In this document: positions 50,345 through 55,287 of the stretch, one piece after another | Layout: the number at the start of each line of letters is the position of its first letter | Numbering within the stretch: position 1 is the first letter of the stretch | Assembly: GCA_016931895.1 (NCBI GenBank) | Contig: JAFGDY010000188.1 | Coordinates: forward strand, 1-55,287 | Source: Anaerolineae bacterium | Lineage (GTDB): Bacteria > Chloroflexota > Anaerolineae > 4572-78 > J111 | Length of the DNA stretch: 55,287 nucleotides | Direction: 5' to 3' | Notes under the pieces: model-generated | What the model was told of the DNA's origin: nothing | Databases searched by the model: none | The model's input: the letters and a program-made list of their open reading frames with translations, nothing else | Position numbers and translations under genes: made by a program

Positions 50345-50846
50345 CTACTCTCCACCACCAAGCTTTGTCTGTTTCTTTGTAAACATGCATCCCCACTTTT
50401 TCCAAAACCCGGTGCGAAGGAGGATTTGGCTCCACGGTTTCGGCCTTAACCACTGCGCAGCAAGGATATTGAAATGCCCAGGCAATTAAGGCCTGTACCG
50501 CCTCGGTAATGTAGCCTTTGTTGCGGAAAGCGGATACAATGCCATAGCCAATCTCGACCTCTCCTTGCTTGTTGGGATACCCCTTGAATCCGGCCAAACC
50601 TGCGCCGCAGGCTTGAGCGGTAATCACAATCAGCCAGTAGGTATACCAATGATGATCTCGCTCGTCAGCATGAGTCATTTTTGATATTTTGATGTCAATA
50701 GCGCGACAAACCGTATCATTGACATTGTCTGAAGCAATGGCATAACCCAAATCTTGCTCGAGTTGCCGGAAATGAATGGGAAGAAGGCGTAACTGAGGCA
50801 GAGTTAAGGGGATAAGTTTAAGGCGTTGGGTTTGGATTTCAGTCAT
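50328..50846 (-). CDS. GNAT-family N-acetyltransferase (RimJ/RimL-like)
   Basis: This 172-residue acetyltransferase probably transfers acetyl from acetyl-CoA to an amine, as in the RimJ/RimL group that acetylates ribosomal protein N-termini or small amines. The start MTEIQTQRLKLIPLTLPQL is typical of that group. Later come GEVEIGYGIVSAFRNKGYIT, with the acetyl-CoA pyrophosphate loop RNKGY, and the C-terminal NPPSHRVLEKVGMHV. The ATG overlaps the stop of the EamA transporter gene by one base (TAATG), so translation is coupled. A longer frame in the same register runs back through the transporter gene, but it is a shadow. Confidence 0.9.
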   Translation of the reverse strand: MTEIQTQRLKLIPLTLPQLRLLPIHFRQLEQDLGYAIASDNVNDTVCRAIDIKISKMTHADERDHHWYTYWLIVITAQACGAGLAGFKGYPNKQGEVEIGYGIVSAFRNKGYITEAVQALIAWAFQYPCCAVVKAETVEPNPPSHRVLEKVGMHVYKETDKAWWWRVEKHKA

Positions 50847-51772
50847 TAACGTTGCCCCCCTTTGAGGAGATACCTCATCTCGGCCACCAGCATGCCGATA
50901 ATGATCAATGCGCCGCCAATAATGATACGCAGGGTGATGGTTTCCCCAATCCACCAGCCGGCCAGGGCGGCAGAAACCGGTTCCAGGGCAACAATCAAGG
51001 CCACGCGGGTGGGCGAGACCAGGCGGGTGATCCAGGTTTCCACACTGGTGCCCAGCCCAATAACAATCACGCCGGTGCTGAGGACGCCCAACCACAGCGC
51101 CGCCGAAGCGAGGGGCAACGTTAACGGCTCCGCAGAAAACAGCCAGCCAATGCCGCTGCACAAAGCCGCCATGCCTACGTGCAGCGTGGCATAAATCATC
51201 ACGTTCAGCCGGGGCGAGTAATGAGCCAAGGCGATCACGTAAAGCGCCCAGCCAATGCCGCTCAAGGCTACCCAAAAATCTCCGGGGGCCGGGGCCGGGT
51301 TCCCTAATGGCCCTTCAAACGAAAGCAGGTACAATCCGCCAAAGGCCAGCACCACCCCGGCGATGGCGGTCCAACTGGGCACCCGGCGCAGCAGCAGCGC
51401 CGAAAAAATGGGAACGTACACCAAGTTGGTGCCGGTTAAAAAACCAGCTTTGCTGGCCGTGGTGAACTGGATGCCGTAAGCCTGGGTGGCGTAAGACAAA
51501 AAAAGGATGACGCCGGTTATCACCACGGGCCAGAGATAAGCCCGGTTCACCTGGCGCCACTCGCGCCCCACAAATAAGGCCAGGGTCGCCGTGCCCAAGA
51601 CCATCCGTAAGGTGTTGTAGGCAAAAGGCCCCACCACCTGCAAAGCCCCTTTGCTAAAAACAAACGTAATGCCCCAAAAAAAGACAACCACGATGAAAAT
51701 GATTTCGGCCAGCAGGGTTTGGCGAGCGCGCCAGAAATTAGCCGGGGCGGCGAGTGTTTTGGAATAGTTCAT
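50846..51772 (-). CDS. EamA-family (DMT) transporter
   Basis: This 308-residue ten-helix exporter has the two EamA halves: EIIFIVVVFFWGITFVFSK (about 20-38) starts the first, and PLASAALWLGVLSTGVIVIG and ITLRIIIGGALIIIGMLVAE lie in the second. Substrate unknown; some members export amino acids. The frame is open to 51862, but ATG 51772 has GGGAGA 6 bases upstream and the family's short N-terminus. It shares a one-base overlap with the GNAT gene, a pairing that would fit export plus acetylation of the same amine. That is inference only. Confidence 0.9.
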   Translation of the reverse strand: MNYSKTLAAPANFWRARQTLLAEIIFIVVVFFWGITFVFSKGALQVVGPFAYNTLRMVLGTATLALFVGREWRQVNRAYLWPVVITGVILFLSYATQAYGIQFTTASKAGFLTGTNLVYVPIFSALLLRRVPSWTAIAGVVLAFGGLYLLSFEGPLGNPAPAPGDFWVALSGIGWALYVIALAHYSPRLNVMIYATLHVGMAALCSGIGWLFSAEPLTLPLASAALWLGVLSTGVIVIGLGTSVETWITRLVSPTRVALIVALEPVSAALAGWWIGETITLRIIIGGALIIIGMLVAEMRYLLKGGQR

Positions 51773-51953
51773 CTTTATCTCCCGACTGTCTGCAAAGCTG
51801 TTGGTTCCAAAAATAACGCAAAGCCGCCAAAAAACAAAAAACGCAACAAACGTTTCCGTCATCGCGTATTGGCGACTTTGCGTGATCAGAAATGATGAAT
51901 TTGGCGTATTATAGGCGGTCTACAATTTTGGGCAAGCGCAAGGAGCCACGGGG

Positions 51954-52022
51954 GGCGCCTTCCAAAATTTTGGCGAGAGGGACAGGACAATGTCCTGCTC
52001 TACCTTTTGGGCTAAAAATCGG
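51954..52022. repeat. Dispersed intergenic repeat, copy C (inverted)
   Basis: Opposite orientation to copies A and B: CCAAAATTTTGGCGAGAGG, central GACAGGACAATGTCCTG palindrome, CTCTACC, GGGCTAAAAATCGG. It lies about 45 bases past the 3' end of the peptide-binding protein gene. Confidence 0.75.
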
Positions 52023-52067
52023 GACAGGCCCAGCTACGGGGTCCAAATTCCCCCTCTAACTGACGCT

Positions 52068-53801
52068 TCACTCCAACCACCAATCGGTTACATTCCAGGT
52101 AAACGGCGCAAAGGGGCCGGACCGGACCCCATGCAAACGACTGCCTACCAGAACCTGTTTCCTCGGCGCCAGCAAAAAGTCAACCGGGCGATCCCGGGCT
52201 AAAATCTGTTGAATGTCGGCGTAAATACCGGCCCGATCTTGCGGCCGGCAACCAGGCACAGCCCGGCCAGCGTCTATCAATCCGTCCAGTTCGGGATTAT
52301 GGTAAGAGGTAAAATTAAGGCCGATACCTTCGGTGTTTTCCGTAGAATACCAGTAGAGTCGCTGGTCGGGATCGGGTAGGATGGGCCAACTGAACAAAGC
52401 CAGGTCAAAATCGTGGGTGAACAGATCATCCACGATGCTATCAAAAGGGACGCTTTCGGCGCGGGCAAACAGGCCCAAATCTCGATAATAGCTGCTAACC
52501 AGCCAACCCAGGTTTTGATGCAACGGGTTTTTGCCGTTCAACCGGATTGACAACTCCAGCCGTTGGCCGCGCCGGTCGAGCCAGCCGTCGCCATCGTTGT
52601 CGCGCAAACCGGCTTCGGTTAATAGAGCGCGGGCCGCCGCCAGGTCGTAGGGAGGCGGGGGCAGCGCCTCATTAGCCGCCCAGTGACCGGGCAACAGGGA
52701 AGCGGCCAGCAGTTGGCCGTTGTCGCCCAGCGATTCCCTTAAAATTGCCTCTCTATCCAGGGCCAGCAACAGGGCCTGGCGGATTTCGGGCGCAAGGGGG
52801 TCGCCGTTGTGCGGGGCAAAGTTAAGGGCAATATAGACCACCTGCGGGGCAGGGTAATGGTGAATGGTGAATTGGGAAGGATCAATGTCTAACGGCGGAT
52901 TGGCGAGGACAGGCTGAATTGGGCCGAGCAGATCAAATTGGCCTTCGGATAGGGCGACGGGAATCTCATCTGCCTGTAAGAAACGAATGGCCAATTTATC
53001 CAAACCGGGACGGGAACCATGATAATGTGGATTCGCCGCCAGGGTGAGCGTGCGCCTGTTCTCCGACCGGTCAGCTACAATAAAAGGCCCGCTGCCGGTG
53101 GGAATGGTGGCGGTAATTTCCGCGGGCGGCAAAAGGGGCAGTTGGGCCAGGGCGGTCACGGCGGCGCAGTCAAGGTCAATAAAGGTCAGGGCCAAGGTTT
53201 CATCATCAGGGGCGTTCAGGTGGCTGAAGGCCAGCAGCGCGGGATGTTGGGTGGCTTCCAGGCCGGCGACCAGATCGGCGGCGGTGAGCGAATGGCCGTT
53301 GCTCCACTTGAGCCCGGCCGGCAGGTGAAACACAACTCGCTGCCCCTGGTTGGTGTATTCCCAACTTTGGGCCAGGCCGGGCTGTAATTCAGCCGTTTGC
53401 GGGTCAACCTGAAGCAAGGTCTCAAACAATAGGGGAGATAATTCGCGGAGAGCCGGATTGTTTTCAAGAAGGGGGTTGAGGCTCTGCGGCCGGCCCACCA
53501 GGCCCAACGTGACTACGCCGTCTGGAGGCGATGGTGAGGCAACGGAAGGGGATGGCGAGACAGAAGGCCGGGGCAAGATTGCGGCGGGGATGGAGGGATC
53601 GAGTTGAGCAGAAGGCAATGACTCAGCGGGTGGGGCCGCAACAGGCGCAGGGGAGGCAGACCGGCAGGCAGTCAGAATAAGCATGGCCAGCAGGGGGATA
53701 ACCCCAAAAGCCCCAAGGGTTTTAGAAAATCTTAGGGCCTTGTTGGTAAAAGCCTGAATTTGGCAAGCGGTGAATTTATCGAAAACGCTTAAGATGTTCA
53801 T
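52068..53801 (-). CDS. ABC transporter substrate-binding lipoprotein (SBP_bac_5, oligopeptide type)
   Basis: This 577-residue binding protein captures peptides or similar ligands outside the cell for an ABC importer. A lipoprotein signal ends in LILTAC (Cys46), then a Pro/Ala/Ser-rich stretch to about 90. The family hallmarks are GLVGRPQSLNPLLENNPA, WSNGHSLTAADLVAGLEA, GSGPFIV and YIALNFAPHNGDPLAPEIR with EIRQALLLALDREAI. The signal is unusually deep in the sequence, but no nearer start was seen. The ATG lies 26 bases inside the end of the CysS/MshC-like gene. No permease or ATPase gene is adjacent. Confidence 0.9.
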   Translation of the reverse strand: MNILSVFDKFTACQIQAFTNKALRFSKTLGAFGVIPLLAMLILTACRSASPAPVAAPPAESLPSAQLDPSIPAAILPRPSVSPSPSVASPSPPDGVVTLGLVGRPQSLNPLLENNPALRELSPLLFETLLQVDPQTAELQPGLAQSWEYTNQGQRVVFHLPAGLKWSNGHSLTAADLVAGLEATQHPALLAFSHLNAPDDETLALTFIDLDCAAVTALAQLPLLPPAEITATIPTGSGPFIVADRSENRRTLTLAANPHYHGSRPGLDKLAIRFLQADEIPVALSEGQFDLLGPIQPVLANPPLDIDPSQFTIHHYPAPQVVYIALNFAPHNGDPLAPEIRQALLLALDREAILRESLGDNGQLLAASLLPGHWAANEALPPPPYDLAAARALLTEAGLRDNDGDGWLDRRGQRLELSIRLNGKNPLHQNLGWLVSSYYRDLGLFARAESVPFDSIVDDLFTHDFDLALFSWPILPDPDQRLYWYSTENTEGIGLNFTSYHNPELDGLIDAGRAVPGCRPQDRAGIYADIQQILARDRPVDFLLAPRKQVLVGSRLHGVRSGPFAPFTWNVTDWWLE

Positions 53802-55032
53802 TCCAGCCGGTTGTTACTCGCGGTTCGGGTTCGGTTGCATCCAAGCGGAGGCCAAAGATGTGGCTCATCTGGCGCAAGGCTTGTTGGGCGGCAGTTACGT
53901 TTTGACTGTTAGCCGCCAGGATTTTGTCGGCTAAATTTTCTAAGGCGGACAGGGCGGCAGACGTGTTCAGGTCATTGGCCATCGCCTCATCAAAAGTTGT
54001 TTGGGCGGCGATTGGGTTTAGGGTCTCGCCCTGGCCGCCAGAAACGGCTACGGCCGCCCGCAACTTTTGGGCCAGGGCCGCTGCCTGTTTTAGCTCGGTC
54101 TCGTTGTGACTCCAAATCTCCCGGTAGTGATGATTACCCATATAGAGTCGCAGCGCATCAGACGACCAAGTTCGCAGCAGATCGCGTACCATCACCAGGT
54201 TGCCCAGCGACTTGCTCATCTTCTCGCCATCGTGATGCACCATCGCCGTGTGCAGCCAGAAACGAGTGAAGGGCGTTTTTGCCGGATCAGCGATGAGCGG
54301 TTCGGCTTGAGCAATTTCGCTTTCGTGGTGCGGAAAAATCAGGTCGCCGCCGCCGCCGTGAATATCAATGGTGTCGCCCAGAAAACGGGTGGACATAGTA
54401 GAACACTCAATATGCCAGCCGGGACGGCCCAGCCCCCAGGGACTCTCCCAGGCCGGTTCGTCCGGAGCCTGGGCTTGCCATAACACAAAGTCCATGGGAT
54501 CGCGTTTGTGGGGATCATCCGGCTTGTTGCCGCGCTCGTTGGCAATGGGCAGCATTTCGTCACAGTCAAGGCGACTCAGTTGGCCGTACTGCGGCCAGGA
54601 ATTTATGTAAAAATAAACATTGCCGCCGGACTCGTAAGCCACACCCGCGGCCAATAGTTTTTGCACGGTGGCAATAATATCGCCAATCACGTCGGTGGCG
54701 CGAGGGAAATAATCCGGCGGGCGCACGTTCAGGTTTTTCATATCCTCAATAAAGTGAGCGGTCCAACGATTGCCCAGGCTGTCCCACGCTTCGCCCACTT
54801 CCTGGCTTTTACGCAGAATGTCGTCGTCAATGTCGGTGACATTTTGGGCGTAGCGCACGGGGTAGCCCTGCTGTTCCAGGTAACGGATCAGGATGTCAAA
54901 AGCGGCGTAGGTAAAGGCGTGCCCCAGGTGCGTGGTGTCGTAGGGCGTGATGCCGCACACGTAAATGGTGACCGCCTGGCGAAGGGGGGTAAACGTTTCA
55001 ATGTTTTGGGTGAGGGCGTTGTAGAGTTTCAT
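53776..55032 (-). CDS. Cysteinyl-tRNA synthetase / MshC-like cysteine ligase
   Basis: This 418-residue class I ligase activates cysteine with ATP and joins it to tRNA-Cys or to another amine. It has HLGH (35-38, the HIGH motif), KMSKS (271-275), and zinc ligands Cys26, Cys210, His235 and Glu239 in FPHHESE, all as in CysRS. The N-terminal words CGITPYDTTHLGHAFTY and QNVTDIDDDIL are closer to MshC (the mycothiol cysteine ligase) than to the usual CGPTVYD and RNITDIDDK of CysRS. The length is also near MshC (about 410) rather than CysRS (about 460). It could be a divergent CysRS or a thiol-forming paralogue. Confidence 0.8.
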   Translation of the reverse strand: MKLYNALTQNIETFTPLRQAVTIYVCGITPYDTTHLGHAFTYAAFDILIRYLEQQGYPVRYAQNVTDIDDDILRKSQEVGEAWDSLGNRWTAHFIEDMKNLNVRPPDYFPRATDVIGDIIATVQKLLAAGVAYESGGNVYFYINSWPQYGQLSRLDCDEMLPIANERGNKPDDPHKRDPMDFVLWQAQAPDEPAWESPWGLGRPGWHIECSTMSTRFLGDTIDIHGGGGDLIFPHHESEIAQAEPLIADPAKTPFTRFWLHTAMVHHDGEKMSKSLGNLVMVRDLLRTWSSDALRLYMGNHHYREIWSHNETELKQAAALAQKLRAAVAVSGGQGETLNPIAAQTTFDEAMANDLNTSAALSALENLADKILAANSQNVTAAQQALRQMSHIFGLRLDATEPEPRVTTGWNEHLKRFR

Positions 55033-55050
55033 GGCTGCTCCGGTTTGGAC

Positions 55051-55287
55051 TTAACGTTTTCGTTTAGGGCGATAGACATGCGTACTCCGCCCAAAAAACA
55101 CTTCAGCCGCCTCCATCACCGTTTCCGACAGGGTGGGGTGGGCGTGGATGCTGAATTTGACATCCGAGGCCAGCGCGGCCATTTCAATGGCCAGCACGCC
55201 TTCGGCAATCAACTCGCCCGCGCCCGGCCCGGCAATGCCGACGCCCAGCACCCGTTCGGTTTCGCTGTCGATGATGAGCTTGGTCAG
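55051..55287 (-). CDS. lpdA: Dihydrolipoyl dehydrogenase, C-terminal part (cut by the window end)
   Basis: Only the last 78 residues are inside the window; the gene continues past 55287. They form the end of the pyridine-nucleotide-disulfide oxidoreductase dimerisation domain: [19 protein letters not shown], then AHPTLSE with the catalytic histidine-glutamate pair (H-P-x3-E) that acts on the partner subunit, and MEAAEVFFG. The C-terminal tail YRPKRKR is basic. It would reoxidise lipoamide in 2-oxoacid dehydrogenase or glycine-cleavage complexes. It lies 18 bases upstream of the CysS/MshC-like gene. Confidence 0.88.
   Translation of the reverse strand: MTKLIIDSETERVLGVGIAGPGAGELIAEGVLAIEMAALASDVKFSIHAHPTLSETVMEAAEVFFGRSTHVYRPKRKR

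Overview
The window looks like a chromosomal segment of a free-living bacterium, most plausibly a member of the Chloroflexota (Anaerolineae-like). That is an inference from style, not proof: moderately GC-rich coding DNA, frequent GTG/TTG starts, proline/threonine-rich linkers in exported proteins, low-complexity AT-rich spacers between genes, and families common in that phylum (MttB-type methyltransferases, aerobic-type Mo hydroxylases, AEC and EamA transporters, a MshC-like cysteine ligase). No phage, plasmid, complete insertion sequence, rRNA or CRISPR array was seen.

Layout. 1-2.2 kb: tRNA-Lys, an alpha/beta hydrolase, and a divergent pair of a 73-residue protein and a histidinol-phosphatase-like enzyme. 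2.4-3.8 kb: a fused CoA-transferase. 4.0-9.9 kb (+): a cell-envelope and c-di-AMP operon (TPR protein, CdaA, CdaR/YbbR, Der). 10-16.9 kb (-): a redox block with three aldo/keto reductases, two nitroreductases, a redoxin, a DUF362 iron-sulfur protein and a D-2-hydroxyacid dehydrogenase. 16.9-21.3 kb (-): an EamA transporter and a NarX/NarL-like two-component system ending in an AEC transporter. 21.5-25.8 kb (+): P1 peptidase, membrane-anchored Ser/Thr kinase, REC-GAF-histidine kinase. 25.8-29 kb: AAA ATPase, an apparent HicA toxin remnant, MeaB GTPase, SGNH hydrolase. 29-33.3 kb (-): HtrA-type protease, YugP-like metallopeptidase, DnaK. 33.5-36.9 kb (-): K+ channel with RCK domain, pyrimidine-nucleoside phosphorylase, SppA. 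37-38.9 kb (+): ABC1/UbiB-type kinase.

39-47.1 kb (-) is the most interesting region. A six-gene set encodes a complete molybdenum hydroxylase (FAD and 2Fe-2S modules fused, a Mo subunit, and a second FAD subunit), an MttB-family methyltransferase without pyrrolysine, its corrinoid protein and a calcineurin-like phosphoesterase. It is preceded by a consensus sigma-70 promoter whose -10 box sits inside a perfect 16-bp palindrome, and by a leader of about 130 nt that ends in a terminator just before the first ribosome binding site. The set looks like a regulated catabolic operon for an unknown methylated substrate that is both hydroxylated and demethylated.

47.4-55.3 kb: a possible VSR/DUF559-like nuclease with a UvrD-type C-terminal tail, a 529-base intergenic region holding a palindromic repeat and a candidate small RNA, a glycoside-hydrolase-like protein without a signal peptide, EamA transporter and GNAT pair, an oligopeptide-type binding lipoprotein, a CysS/MshC-like ligase, and the C-terminal end of a dihydrolipoyl dehydrogenase. 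At least four related palindromic repeats lie just past the 3' ends of minus-strand genes.
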